A stretch of DNA of 64,000 nt from an uncultured bacterium (GTDB taxonomy: Bacteria; Vulcanimicrobiota; CADAWZ01). Within the stretch, counting starts at the first letter, position 1; every line of letters begins with the position of its first letter. The position numbers and the translations under genes are program-made. Below are positions 55,493-64,000 of the stretch, piece by piece. The notes below the pieces were generated by a model, which saw only the letters and a list, made by a program, of their open reading frames with translations, did no database searches and had not been told where the DNA came from. The stretch spans positions 1-64,000 of the forward strand of contig CASEKF010000019.1 of NCBI GenBank assembly GCA_949288455.1, given 5' to 3'.

Positions 55493-57763
55493 TCATTTTT
55501 TATAACTTTTGATATTTATCTCTCCGTTTTTTAAAATATCGGCCTCAATCGCTCCATGTTTGTCAGTAATAAAAACTAAAGCTCCAAGTTTTTCAAAAGA
55601 CTCTACGACCTCCACGGACGCTTTTTCCCTGCCTCTTCCGGAAGATATTACCGCAACTTTGGGCATAACCGCTCTCAAAAATAATTTTCCGGAGGAAGTC
55701 GAACTGCCGTGGTGCGCGACTTTTATAATATCTGCCTTAATACTTTTATCGCGGTCAAGAATATCTAACTCAGCTTCTTTTTCAATATCTCCGCAAAATA
55801 AAACGCTTGCGTTAAAATATGAAAGTTTTAATACTAGAGAAAGGTTATTTTTAGACGAATATCTATATGAAGACTCGGGATGGATCGCTTCTAAAGACAC
55901 GCTCTCGGAAATTTGAATAACTGTTCCGGCGGAAATCGTCTCAAATTTATGGGCATGAGAAAAATATTCCGATACGAAAACTCTATTGATTTTAATTTTG
56001 TCGCTAAGAGATTTAAAACCGCCGATATGATCCTCATGCTCATGCGTCAAAAAAACATAATCTAACTCGGAAATTCCCGACTTCAAAAGAAAAGAAGCTA
56101 TAATTTCTTTTCCGGCGTCTATACCTCCGGATTCCCCGGAAGTTCCGGCGTCTATCAAAATTTTTTTATTTTCAGGAGCGACGACTAAACAAGCGTCCGC
56201 AGAACCTACGTCGAAAAAAATAATTTTTAGATTTCCGTCTGATAAATTTCTTGGAAAAATAAATAATAAAATAAACAATACGGGGGGCGCAAACGGAACG
56301 AATATGCCCACGATATCTTTAAATTTTTGAAGCGCCAAATATAATACGGCATAATAAGATAATAGAATATGTATAGAAGGAGCGCATACGGGAAAACAGG
56401 AAAAAGACAATCCGGCAAGATATTTTAATATTCCAATCAGGCAAAATGAAAGGAAATCCGTTCCATACCCTATAATAAAAGCGATATCTCGAAACAAGAC
56501 GGAAAAAAGACTTTCAATCATCCCCAAAGAAAGAATTAAAACGGCAATAGGAGCGGCGGCTATATTCGATATAGAAGAAACCGCGCTCCATTGACAAAAA
56601 TAAAAAGCGCATAGCGGAGCCGTCAAAACTTCGACTGACATAGTCGCTAAAAAAGCTTCTAAAAATATACGGCTAAAATTAGGGAACGCCACGATAGCAG
56701 GCTGAAAAAACACGCAGTATAAATAAATTCCAACAACTGCCAAAACGCTCAATTGAAAACCGCAGTCAAGAACTACGGCAGGATCGGCGCAAATCATCAC
56801 CAAAGCGGCCGCGGAGAGGGACGAAAGAAGATCGTAATCTTTATTGCAAAAAGAAGCGACTACGGAAACGGAAAACATCAAAGCGGCCCTAACAATACTG
56901 GCTGACGCATCGGCAATGAATACGTATAAACATATTAAGATTAAAGATACCAAAAAAGACAAAGTTTTTTTTATCTTTAATCTCCCCAGCGCAAAAAAAC
57001 AAATCGAGGCTATGACCGACACGTTAAAACCCGAAGCGGCAAGCAGATGCATAGCGCCGGTCTTCTTAAATACTTCAGTAAGCTCGTCTGAAAAAAAAGT
57101 TTTGTCGCCAAATAAACAGCCTACGATAACGGCGGCAGACCGATCTCCATGCCGAATAAGAAAATATTCTAAAAGTTTAGATTTTATAAAAACGGCACAA
57201 GACCTTATCGAATCGATTTTACCTTCAGACGACGATAAAATCTCGGGGCGAGTCAATTTGTAATAAAACCCTTTTAAAGCCATATAATCCGAATAAGAAA
57301 AAGACTCCGGATTCTTAAAAGAATTTATCTCCTCCAGCCTGCCTTTAAGCGTTAAAAAAGAATTAACAGATAGTCTTTCTTGTTTTTTTGAAAAATATAC
57401 GAGGATTTTAAATTTTTTAGCAAAAATCTTATCTCCGCAGGAAGCCTTTAACGATTCAAATTCTAAGGATTCACCGTAATCGAATTCCGTTTTTTTTAAA
57501 ACTTTGCCTTGAAAAACGGTATCAGAATAAGAGAAACAGGACAATTCGCTCTTTAAAGAATTAGCTTCGGAAATATTCGCGAAAGCGTAAAAATAACCCG
57601 GAACGGCAAAAATTGAACAAGAAAAAACTATGCGAAAATTACGGCTTCGCATAAATAAAAATACGATAAATAAAAGAAAAAAAAGGAAAACCGCAGCGTT
57701 TAGAGTAAAGCGATAAACGACGCCGATCGCAAAGGCAATTACGCAAGGCGGCAAAAATCTCAT
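55493..57763 (-). CDS. comEC: ComEC/Rec2-family DNA translocase
   Basis: A 756-residue polytopic protein that carries single-stranded DNA across the membrane. The N-terminal DUF4131-like domain has SKNPESFSYSDYMALKG-type residues near 150. The Competence domain has GCLFGDKTFFSDELTEVFKKTGAMHLLAASGFNVS. The C-terminal metallo-beta-lactamase domain has FFDVGSADACLVV, LTHEHEDHIGG with HxHxDH, and VAHHGSSTSSGK. Length and order are normal. ATG at 57763 has GGAGG. Together with comEA this gives a plausible DNA uptake route, although comEA is 33 kb away. Confidence 0.93.
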   Translation of the reverse strand: MRFLPPCVIAFAIGVVYRFTLNAAVFLFFLLFIVFLFMRSRNFRIVFSCSIFAVPGYFYAFANISEANSLKSELSCFSYSDTVFQGKVLKKTEFDYGESLEFESLKASCGDKIFAKKFKILVYFSKKQERLSVNSFLTLKGRLEEINSFKNPESFSYSDYMALKGFYYKLTRPEILSSSEGKIDSIRSCAVFIKSKLLEYFLIRHGDRSAAVIVGCLFGDKTFFSDELTEVFKKTGAMHLLAASGFNVSVIASICFFALGRLKIKKTLSFLVSLILICLYVFIADASASIVRAALMFSVSVVASFCNKDYDLLSSLSAAALVMICADPAVVLDCGFQLSVLAVVGIYLYCVFFQPAIVAFPNFSRIFLEAFLATMSVEVLTAPLCAFYFCQWSAVSSISNIAAAPIAVLILSLGMIESLFSVLFRDIAFIIGYGTDFLSFCLIGILKYLAGLSFSCFPVCAPSIHILLSYYAVLYLALQKFKDIVGIFVPFAPPVLFILLFIFPRNLSDGNLKIIFFDVGSADACLVVAPENKKILIDAGTSGESGGIDAGKEIIASFLLKSGISELDYVFLTHEHEDHIGGFKSLSDKIKINRVFVSEYFSHAHKFETISAGTVIQISESVSLEAIHPESSYRYSSKNNLSLVLKLSYFNASVLFCGDIEKEAELDILDRDKSIKADIIKVAHHGSSTSSGKLFLRAVMPKVAVISSGRGREKASVEVVESFEKLGALVFITDKHGAIEADILKNGEINIKSYKK

Positions 57764-57885
57764 AACACCTCCCCGAATTAACTCGGGGATATTTTAACTC
57801 AAAAAACTAAATATTTTTATTCTTAAATATTTCTAAATTGTAAAATATAAAATTTTTTTTTCCACAGAATAAGAAAGAAAAAATT

Positions 57886-58638
57886 ATGACAGACGTTTTT
57901 TCAAGAACAGAACTTTTGCTTGGGAACGAACTATTTCAAAAATTACGAAATAAAAAAATAGTTATTTTCGGACTAGGAGGCGTAGGCGGAGCCGTCTGCG
58001 AAGGAATCGCGAGATTAGGAATAAGCAACCTGGCTCTATTTGATTTTGATATAATTCAACCTAGCAATCTGAACAGACTGATAAGCGCAGATGGGAACGA
58101 CGTAGGCAAAATGAAAACTCAAGCGGCGAAAGAAAGGACGCTTTCTATAAATCCGGACGCAAAAATAGAAATTTTCAACGAATTTATCGACGGAGAAAAC
58201 TACGAAGACACTATAGCGCAAATATCGCCCGACTTTATAGTCGACGCAATAGACAGTCTTAACCCAAAAATAAAAACGCTAAAAAAACTGGCTAGGGGCA
58301 AAATAAAATTTATCTCGTCTATGGGAGCGGGAGGAAGAATGGATCCAAGCCAAGTTAGAATAGGAGCTCTAAGCGACGTAAAAGGCTGCGGACTAGCCTC
58401 AAGAATAAAACGAGTTCTTCGCAACGACGGCATAGATATATCCAAAATAAAAACCGCATATTCTGAAGAAACTCCCGTTAAGCCGTTCCCGGCTCAAAAA
58501 AACGACTCTCCGCAAAGAGGAAGAACGAGAGGGACTCAAGCCAGCTGTATTACCGTACCCGTAACTTTCGGTATGTTCATAGCGCACTATATATTAGCTG
58601 AACTTATAAAAGACTGCAAAAATACTGCGCAACTATAA
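57886..58638 (+). CDS. tcdA: ThiF/TcdA-like E1 enzyme
   Basis: A 250-residue ThiF/HesA-fold ATP-dependent enzyme. The nucleotide motif IFGLGGVGGAVCEGIARLGISNLALFDFD is followed by LNRL and the DAIDSL acidic site. The C-terminal part has SSMGAGGRMDPSQV, RIGALSDVKGCGLAS and SCITVPVTFGMF. This suits TcdA, which makes cyclic t6A in tRNA. The weak ribosome site (AAGAAAG) hints at low expression. It is single-gene between comEC (divergent) and a HAD phosphatase (convergent). Confidence 0.88.
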   Translation: MTDVFSRTELLLGNELFQKLRNKKIVIFGLGGVGGAVCEGIARLGISNLALFDFDIIQPSNLNRLISADGNDVGKMKTQAAKERTLSINPDAKIEIFNEFIDGENYEDTIAQISPDFIVDAIDSLNPKIKTLKKLARGKIKFISSMGAGGRMDPSQVRIGALSDVKGCGLASRIKRVLRNDGIDISKIKTAYSEETPVKPFPAQKNDSPQRGRTRGTQASCITVPVTFGMFIAHYILAELIKDCKNTAQL

Positions 58639-58698
58639 CCGAGACTACCTTGCAATAGAGCTGAAATCTAGAAATGCGCAAATATGCTTAGCGGGAAA

Positions 58699-59358
58699 CT
58701 AAATTAATAACTTTTCCAGTTTATCCGTCAGTTCCTTAAACGAATCTGCCGAGATATCTGAAGACAATTCCCCGGAAGTTCTATATCCGTATGTGACAAG
58801 AACAGTTTTAGCTCCCGCGTTTTTACCGGTTTGAAGATCGACGCGTCCGTCTCCTATCATAAAAGTTTTTGAAATAGGAATCCCGGAACTCTTGCTCATC
58901 CAAATAACAGCCGCAGGATCAGGCTTCATAGGAAAACCTCCTTCGGCTCCGACAATATAATCAAAATATCGTCTTATATCCAGAATATCTAAAACCTTTT
59001 CTGTCAACGCCTGAAGTTTGTTAGTTATAATGCCTGTCGTAAAACCTAATTCATAAAGCTTTTTCAAGCCGTCGCATACCCCGTCATACAACTTTGTTTT
59101 ATTAACCGGATGTTCGTAATAATAATCTGCCGCAATTTCTCCGGCGGCGCGTTCGTCTATATTTTCCGCTCCCGCTTCTTTTAAAGCGGAAGAAGCCGTT
59201 TTAAAAATTCCATGACCTATAATCTCGGCGACTCTTTTTTCAGTTAATTCAGAAAGATTATAAGTTCTAAGCATATGATTCACCGCGGCGGCTATGTCGT
59301 TTCTTGAATCGATAAGAGTGCCGTCAAGATCAAAGCATAAAAGATATCCGTTTTTCAT
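58699..59358 (-). CDS. HAD-superfamily phosphatase (phosphoglycolate phosphatase-like)
   Basis: A 219-residue HAD hydrolase; ATG at 59358 has GAGGGA upstream and a longer frame is not used. The nucleophile motif is FDLDGTLIDS, motif II TGIITNKLQ with Thr, motif III KPDPA and motif IV MIGDGRVDLQTGKNAG. Cap subdomain fits the Gph/PGP group. It lies downstream of the cyclase gene in the same direction, separated by a terminator. Substrate is unknown; phosphoglycolate is the default. Confidence 0.88.
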   Translation of the reverse strand: MKNGYLLCFDLDGTLIDSRNDIAAAVNHMLRTYNLSELTEKRVAEIIGHGIFKTASSALKEAGAENIDERAAGEIAADYYYEHPVNKTKLYDGVCDGLKKLYELGFTTGIITNKLQALTEKVLDILDIRRYFDYIVGAEGGFPMKPDPAAVIWMSKSSGIPISKTFMIGDGRVDLQTGKNAGAKTVLVTYGYRTSGELSSDISADSFKELTDKLEKLLI

Positions 59359-59389
59359 TATATCCCTCAAAATACTAAATAAACGACTT

Positions 59390-59416
59390 GCAGACCGCCC
59401 CATAGAGGCGATCTGC
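59390..59416 (-). terminator. Terminator after the cyclase-family gene
   Basis: GCAGATCGCC (59416-59407) pairs with GGCGGTCTGC (59399-59390) on the minus strand, with one G-U-compatible pair. It sits between the cyclase stop and the HAD start. Confidence 0.6.
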
Positions 59417-59496
59417 AAAATATTAATTTCAATTTCTTAACTTATACGAAAAGATACAAACTTTCGTACCCGTTATTTTTCAGATAAACGGTAAAA

Positions 59497-60318
59497 TTAC
59501 TCCTCGCGCGGCAGCATAGCTACGATTCGGCACTGAGAAGACTCAAATTCCATTCCGTTTAACGGGAAACAACCTATCCAACAACGTTTATTGCTCAACT
59601 TGTCAATTTCTCCGCCAAGATTCTCCGCATGAACTATTCCTTTTGGGAAAAGCTTTAAATGCATAACTTGATAAAATTCCTCCGGCGGAAACATTTCATC
59701 CCATGATTTACCATAATTGGCCTTAAGTTTAGCTTCCGCTTCATTAAAGCGTTCAGGATGCCAATTCCTAATAATGGTGTTCATAGGATGATCGGCGCTA
59801 CCGCATTCTACTCCAATCCACTTAAAATTCATATCTATAGCCCAATCGGCAAAATCGGGACTGGGACCGGGATGTTTAACAAAATATCTTACTTCGTCGC
59901 ATTCTTTTTCATTCCAAGCGTAACGATGATATCCGGTATTTATAATAATAATATCGCCCTTTCTAATATCCGCTTTTTTCATCAAAAGCTCAGGAGAGTA
60001 AAGATCATAATCCCCTACTTCGTCCGAAATATCCACTACGACGCCTCGTCCAATCCATTCGTTTATAGGAACCTGGCCAATAGTCCTTCCCGCGCTGTAA
60101 AAATGAATCTCGCCGTCCATATGCGTTCCAACATGGTGACTCATCGTTATTGTCTGACCGTTCGCTCCTTGCCCCATATGAGCTCCGGCAATCCTTTTAA
60201 AATACTGAACGGATAAAGGAATATAACTAGGCCACGGAGGAGTATGCACGCTCAAAGGCTGCGTCAAATCATAAACGTTGACATTGTCCATAAAATTCAA
60301 AAAATCGTTTGTATTCAC
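59497..60318 (-). CDS. Cyclase-family metal hydrolase (kynurenine formamidase-like)
   Basis: A 273-residue hydrolase; GTG at 60318 has GGAGG at good spacing, while the 340-residue longer frame has none. The metal motif HHVGTHMDGEIHF (HxGTHxDxxxH) is clear, and DLTQPLSVHTPPWPSY is the family's N-terminal signature. Known members cut formamides, isatin or other ring amides. A purine/pyrimidine or amino-acid breakdown role would fit the neighbourhood, though the substrate is unknown. Length and motifs are complete. Confidence 0.82.
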   Translation of the reverse strand: MNTNDFLNFMDNVNVYDLTQPLSVHTPPWPSYIPLSVQYFKRIAGAHMGQGANGQTITMSHHVGTHMDGEIHFYSAGRTIGQVPINEWIGRGVVVDISDEVGDYDLYSPELLMKKADIRKGDIIIINTGYHRYAWNEKECDEVRYFVKHPGPSPDFADWAIDMNFKWIGVECGSADHPMNTIIRNWHPERFNEAEAKLKANYGKSWDEMFPPEEFYQVMHLKLFPKGIVHAENLGGEIDKLSNKRCWIGCFPLNGMEFESSQCRIVAMLPREE

Positions 60319-60648
60319 TAAAAACCTCCAGCTTAACATAATTTGCCATAAGGAACCGCAAATTACGGAATAATAAAATATAACGACATACAATAAAAAT
60401 ATCTTAATTTCAAATCGATATATTTCATAAATTTTTTCTATATTTCTAGAATTAATCCTTTTAGTTATAATCATAATCGTTTTCAATAAATAATAATCAA
60501 ATAAATCTCTATATTTCAAGGATTAATAGCGACAAGCTCTCCGGACTAAAGAAGCATAAGCGAGTTATCCCAGCCTCCGCAATATTTCTAAGCTATTATT
60601 TTATTTGATTATTTCGATTATTTGAACTTTTTTCATTTCTGACAATTT

Positions 60649-60789
60649 TTACCGTTGTCTTGCCGACTTTTTCCGTCTCTCGATAATATATCTAACGCGG
60701 TTTGTTCCCGTTGCTTTCTTGGCACGCTTTGCGAAAAGATAAATCTGAGTCCGGTGCTTGCGGTTATAAACGCCAAACCCGAATTTCAT
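60649..60789 (-). pseudogene. Short basic frame, possible gene remnant
   Basis: A 46-residue frame from ATG 60789 to TAA 60649, very Lys/Arg-rich (YNRKHRTQIYLFAKRAKKAT, then RVRYIIERRKKSARQR). Weak coding-like text continues upstream of it in the same frame but is broken by stops. I cannot identify it. It may be the end of a lost transposase or nucleic-acid-binding gene. Confidence 0.3.
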
Positions 60790-61041
60790 ACTTGAACAGA
60801 ATGATCGCTTAACGCTTTTCACTTGAAGTTTAAGTTATCGCCAGCATAAATATTTTGGTCTATGCTTGGATTTGACTTTCAAAAAAAACTGTTTGGGGAT
60901 TATCGAGGACCTTTCCGTAAATTACTTATATTTCTTTTTCAGCAATATTGCTGCCGCGGCTTTTATCAGCGTTTATAAATTTACAAATTTCGCCGTTAAT
61001 ATGCGCTATAAGGAATTTTGCTGCCGAAAAATAAAAAAATG

Positions 61042-61070
61042 TTGCCATCGGCTAACTAATAAAGTATAAT
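61042..61070 (+). promoter_or_regulatory. Predicted promoter of the Cys-rich gene
   Basis: TTGCCA (61042-61047), 17 bases, TATAAT (61065-61070). The start codon is 39 bases past the -10. Confidence 0.7.
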
Positions 61071-61083
61071 ATGAGTATCATAT
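61069..61083. promoter_or_regulatory. Palindrome at the transcription start, possible operator
   Basis: ATATGA-GTA-TCATAT is a perfect 6-bp dyad with a 3-base centre. It overlaps the end of the -10 and the expected start of the transcript of the Cys-rich gene. A repressor site is possible. Confidence 0.45.
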
Positions 61084-61108
61084 AAGGAGGTATTAAAATT
61101 ATAAGACT

Positions 61109-61363
61109 ATGAAATTCACAATAATAATAACGTTAATGATATCTGTTCTGACTTTTTGCGCTCCAAGCGCTTTTGCTTGCTGCCATAACCATCATTCATA
61201 TCCCACAAGAACAGAAAGAACTGAAAGAACGACGCAGAACGAGTATTGCAGACAGTGCGGAACAGACAAATGCGTTTGTTATAAATACGACATAGACTGC
61301 AGAGAATGCTGTTCAAATAAATGCGTTTGCGCTAAAAACGGCGTAGACTGCCAAAAACGCTGA
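61109..61363 (+). CDS. Small secreted Cys-rich peptide
   Basis: An 84-residue protein with a strong signal peptide (MKFTIIITLMISVLTFCAPSAFA). The mature ~60 residues have about 12 Cys, mostly in CxxC and CxC pairs (CRQCGTDKCVCYKY, CRECCSNKCVCAKN), forming two near-repeats DKCVCYKYDIDC / NKCVCAKNGVDC, plus HNHH. This could bind metal or be a disulfide-rich secreted factor. A strong AAGGAGG lies 18 bases before the ATG, longer than usual; an in-frame stop prevents a nearer upstream start. No family assigned. Promoter and palindrome are described separately. Confidence 0.7.
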   Translation: MKFTIIITLMISVLTFCAPSAFACCHNHHSYPTRTERTERTTQNEYCRQCGTDKCVCYKYDIDCRECCSNKCVCAKNGVDCQKR

Positions 61364-61402
61364 CAAATGAGATTATAAAATAAACTAAAAGATATTTATA
61401 TT

Positions 61403-61454
61403 CATAATTAAAAATCCTGCGGATGCTCAAACATCAACAGGATTTTTAATTATG
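61403..61454. terminator. Perfect 17-bp inverted repeat, bidirectional terminator
   Basis: CATAATTAAAAATCCTG (61403-61419) and CAGGATTTTTAATTATG (61438-61454) are exact complements, between convergent genes. T/A runs on each side suit termination in both directions. Confidence 0.75.
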
Positions 61455-61490
61455 CTAAAATTTTATAATGCCTCGCGATTATGATATTTA

Positions 61491-63824
61491 TCAAAATTCG
61501 TTAGTTTCGTTTTGCTCATCTTGAGGACTGTCTAAAGACGATCCCGATTCGGGAATAAGAAGAGGCTGAGCTCCCTCGGAATCAAGTTTAGGAATTTCTA
61601 TAGCGTCTACGCGCTTCACGTTTTCCGGAGGTTTAGGTATTTGAATAGTTTTAATTTTAGGCGGAGGAGGAACGGTTTCTTCAGGAGGAAGAGGTATATT
61701 TTCCGCCGGTCTGGGTTCTCCTTCGGAGCGTCTTGGAGCTTCTTTCTTAACTTCGGCTTGAATCTCTTCCGCTTTAATCCTCTCTATTTTTCCTGTCTTA
61801 CTGTTATATTTAACGGGGCCATGTTTATTGCAAAATTTCTGCGGAACAGTTCCCTTGGCAAACGCCTTTTTAACTATATTTTGACAAGTTCCGTTGGCTC
61901 TCAGACCTGTCTCGGCGCAAAAAGCGACGTTTATCTTTCCGTTTTCATCTTCTCCAAATTCCATTTTCTTTTCTTTCGCCAGAACCTGTTTCATAAAGTC
62001 GGCCCATATTGGAGCCGGCAAATCGCCTCCATAAACGTAATTCATTCTGGTGTTATTGTCGTTTCCCGTCCATACCACGCAGACCAACTGAGGAACGTAT
62101 CCGGCAAACCAAGCGTCTCTGAATTCATCGGTAGTGCCGGTTTTGCCGGCAGCGGGACGGTCTATTTTAGCGGAAGCGCCGGTACCGCTCTCGATTACGG
62201 TTCTAAGCATTTCAGACATTGTAAAAGCGGTAGACTCGGCTATAACTTGCTCGGAAGCAGGCCACCTATGATCCTCAATAATCTGTCCCGAAGAATCGGT
62301 TATCAGCTTTACGGCAGTCGGCTCATATTTTACTCCTCCGGAAGCGAATACCGAATAAACGGAAGCAAGTTCCAAAGGCGTAACTTCTCCGCTTCCTAAG
62401 GCGACTGATAAATAAGGTTCCAAAGGCTCCGTAATGCCAAGTCTGGCGGCATAATCAAGAACAGTGTCGATTCCAAGTTTATCAGCCATCTTAACAGCCG
62501 GAACGTTTCTTGACCATTTTAGATTCTCCCTAAGCGACATATTACCGCGATAAGTTCTGTCGCTATTCTGAGGAGACCATATGACTCCATCCGCCATTCT
62601 ATAGGATACAGGCGCGTCTGATATAGGAAAATCGGGAGAATAACCTGTGTCTATAGCAGCCGCGTAGATAATAGGTTTAAACGAAGAACCGGGCTGACGC
62701 TTTGCCTGCCATGCCCTGTTAAACTGATCGCTTTCCTTATATCCGGCTCCTCCGACCAGAGCTTTAATATAGCCGTTTCTGGGATCTATGGCGACTAACG
62801 CCCCTTGAGAAGCGTTCATATATTGACTGGAAGCCAGCTTCATTCCCTTTTTAATAGCGTCCTCTCCGATTTTTTGCATCTTAATGTCGAGAGTCGTATA
62901 AATTTTTAAACCGCCCCTATAAAGCAAATCGTCGCTATATTTCTGAGATAACTGTTTCAAAACGTAAGAAGTGAAATAAGGAAATTTCAGCATCTGAAGC
63001 TCATTCTTTTTTGGAGCGTAAACCAGTTTTTGTTTTAGCGCTTCTTCTTTTTCCCGCTCGGTAATAAACTCGCATGAAACCATTCTATCAAGAACCATTG
63101 CCTGACGTATCAAAGCTGATTCTTCGTCTACGAACGGAGAATAAACGCTCGGAGCCGGAGGGAGCCCCGCTATCATCGCGCTTTCCGCTAAAGTCAATTT
63201 CTTAGCCGGCTTACCAAAGTAAGTCTGAGCCGCCGCTTCAATGCCATAAGCTCCGGAGCCAAAATAAATTTGATTTAAATAACGTTCAAGAATTTCGTTT
63301 TTAGTAAAACGTCTTTCTATTTGCAGGGAAATAATTATCTCCTGAATTTTCCTGCGTATAGTCTTTTTAGGATGAAGAAAAATTTCCCTCGCCAACTGCA
63401 TAGTGATGGTGCTTGCTCCCTGAGTCGCAGTTCCTCCTTTTAAATCGACGATAAGCGAACGGGTTATGGCCTTTAAGTCTATTCCGGGATGAGTGTAAAA
63501 TCTGGAGTCCTCGATAGCGACTATAGCGTTTTTCATATCGGCAGGAATCTCTTCCAACGGAACCCAGTACCTGTTTTCCCTAAAAAGAGTGGCTATAACA
63601 GTTCCGTCGGAAGCGTATACTATAGATGTCTCCGAAGGCTCAAATTTAGTGAGTAAATCCACGTTGGGCAAATCTTTCCCGTAGGAATTAATAATAATTA
63701 TTCCGGCGGCGATCGCGGCTATAAGAAAAAATAAAACTAAATAACAAAGAACGAGAAGAAATTTTATGAAAAATCTTCCGCCCTTCTTTTTTGTTTTTTT
63801 ACCGGAATTTTTATTATTCTCCAT
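61491..63824 (-). CDS. Class A penicillin-binding protein (PBP1A-like)
   Basis: A 777-residue peptidoglycan synthase. ATG at 63824 overlaps the last 11 bases of nusB, so the two are probably translationally coupled; a longer frame is not used. N-terminal membrane helix at about 18-42. The glycosyltransferase domain has EDSRFYTHPGID and QGASTITMQLAREIFL. The transpeptidase has SxxK in PGSSFKPIIYAA, S-x-N in SRNVPAVKMA, and KTG in AAGKTGTTDEFRD. The C-terminal tail (about 670-777) is disordered and Pro/Glu-rich, with TIQIP at 726-730 and AIEIP at about 741-745. This echoes the IQIP repeats of the protein at 15805-17043. Confidence 0.94.
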   Translation of the reverse strand: MENNKNSGKKTKKKGGRFFIKFLLVLCYLVLFFLIAAIAAGIIIINSYGKDLPNVDLLTKFEPSETSIVYASDGTVIATLFRENRYWVPLEEIPADMKNAIVAIEDSRFYTHPGIDLKAITRSLIVDLKGGTATQGASTITMQLAREIFLHPKKTIRRKIQEIIISLQIERRFTKNEILERYLNQIYFGSGAYGIEAAAQTYFGKPAKKLTLAESAMIAGLPPAPSVYSPFVDEESALIRQAMVLDRMVSCEFITEREKEEALKQKLVYAPKKNELQMLKFPYFTSYVLKQLSQKYSDDLLYRGGLKIYTTLDIKMQKIGEDAIKKGMKLASSQYMNASQGALVAIDPRNGYIKALVGGAGYKESDQFNRAWQAKRQPGSSFKPIIYAAAIDTGYSPDFPISDAPVSYRMADGVIWSPQNSDRTYRGNMSLRENLKWSRNVPAVKMADKLGIDTVLDYAARLGITEPLEPYLSVALGSGEVTPLELASVYSVFASGGVKYEPTAVKLITDSSGQIIEDHRWPASEQVIAESTAFTMSEMLRTVIESGTGASAKIDRPAAGKTGTTDEFRDAWFAGYVPQLVCVVWTGNDNNTRMNYVYGGDLPAPIWADFMKQVLAKEKKMEFGEDENGKINVAFCAETGLRANGTCQNIVKKAFAKGTVPQKFCNKHGPVKYNSKTGKIERIKAEEIQAEVKKEAPRRSEGEPRPAENIPLPPEETVPPPPKIKTIQIPKPPENVKRVDAIEIPKLDSEGAQPLLIPESGSSLDSPQDEQNETNEF

Positions 63825-64000
63825 CGTCTGCATCCTCGTTTTGCTTTCCGGAGAAAGAACCATGTTTGTCAGTCTCCTCTTTATGAATCACGGCAAGAAT
63901 TCCGTTTATAAACTTTCCCGCGTCGTCGGCACAAAGCATTTTAGCTAGAGTAACGGCTTGATCTATGGAAACTATATTTGGAATATTATCCATATACAGC
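63814..64000 (-). CDS. nusB: NusB, C-terminal part, start outside window
   Basis: The minus-strand frame is open from the window edge to TAA at 63814-63816 (61 residues seen). It contains IVSIDQAVTLAKMLCADDAGKFINGILAVI, the C-terminal signature of NusB, a transcription antitermination factor that joins NusE/S10 on boxA RNA. The last ~20 residues are an acidic tail. The stop overlaps the PBP start (ATG at 63824), consistent with an operon. The N-terminal part is not in view, so the call rests on this end. Confidence 0.8.
   Translation of the reverse strand, partial: LYMDNIPNIVSIDQAVTLAKMLCADDAGKFINGILAVIHKEETDKHGSFSGKQNEDADDGE

Larger units (their letters stand above)
60520..61108. other. 589-bp gap with no clear gene
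   Basis: Between the cyclase leader and the Cys-rich gene I see no good gene. A 46-residue basic minus-strand frame (60649-60789) is the only notable coding trace. The final 50 bp carry the promoter and palindrome of the Cys-rich gene. The composition is less AT-rich than neighbouring gaps, which fits a decayed gene or mobile-element remnant. Confidence 0.45.

Noticed and set aside
61641-62399. Long plus-strand frame (252 residues) over the PBP
   Set aside because: It lies entirely antisense to the well-supported PBP gene, and its translation is low-complexity with no domain.
1-64000. CRISPR array, rRNA or tRNA genes
   Set aside because: I saw no regular spaced repeats, and no rRNA- or tRNA-like sequence in the gaps.

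Overview
This window is AT-rich bacterial chromosome from what looks like an uncultured anaerobe. I cannot fix the phylum. The case for anaerobic life is inferential: formate-tetrahydrofolate ligase, YgeW and YgeY (selenium/purine-linked proteins), a DUF362-ferredoxin protein, radical SAM enzymes, and no oxygen-using enzyme. DUF4321- and DUF5693-type proteins are most familiar from Firmicutes, but the PEGA-repeat protein and several low-complexity proteins without signal peptides do not settle the lineage. Genes are dense, mostly on the minus strand, with good AAGGAGG-type ribosome sites and TTGNNN-16/18-TATAAT promoters. I saw no rRNA, tRNA or CRISPR.

Layout. 1-1.3 kb: 3' part of a PEGA-repeat protein. 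1.4-6.7 kb: minus-strand operon of a small protein, C-terminal processing protease, radical SAM/B12 protein and a Clp ATPase with a decayed first AAA domain. 6.8-17.8 kb: membrane-anchored subtilase, htpG, and unlinked genes without signal peptides (GH73-like hydrolase, ADP-ribosyltransferase-like protein, IQIP-repeat protein), plus a zinc-ribbon helical protein and a PC4/STAS pair. 17.8-24.4 kb: leuS, a TRASH/YHS membrane protein, comEA and an NCS2 permease. 24.5-26.4 kb: an IS200/IS605 element with intact tnpB and dead tnpA. 26.4-41.3 kb: ATP-grasp enzyme, rocD, sbcC, sbcD, hemW, DUF362 protein, fhs, ygeW, ygeY and an XdhC-family gene. 41.5-51 kb: small helical protein, CHAP hydrolase, flavin reductase, dacB-type carboxypeptidase, DUF5693 protein, DUF697-like protein and thrS with a structured leader. 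51-64 kb: esterase, FAD oxidoreductase, two membrane proteins, comEC, tcdA-like, HAD phosphatase, cyclase, Cys-rich secreted peptide, class A PBP and the end of nusB.

How it fits together. The permease, fhs, ygeW, ygeY, XdhC, rocD and the cyclase-family hydrolase suggest anaerobic use of purines or amino acids, but the catalytic hydroxylase, hydantoinase and ygeX/ssnA genes are not here. comEA and comEC point to DNA uptake. SbcCD, HtpG and the proteases are housekeeping or stress functions. The most unusual material is the set of single-gene units for signal-less proteins. Two peptidoglycan hydrolases share one N-terminal plan, and one further protein carries an ADP-ribosyltransferase-like core. 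They look like cargo of a dedicated export route that is not encoded here.
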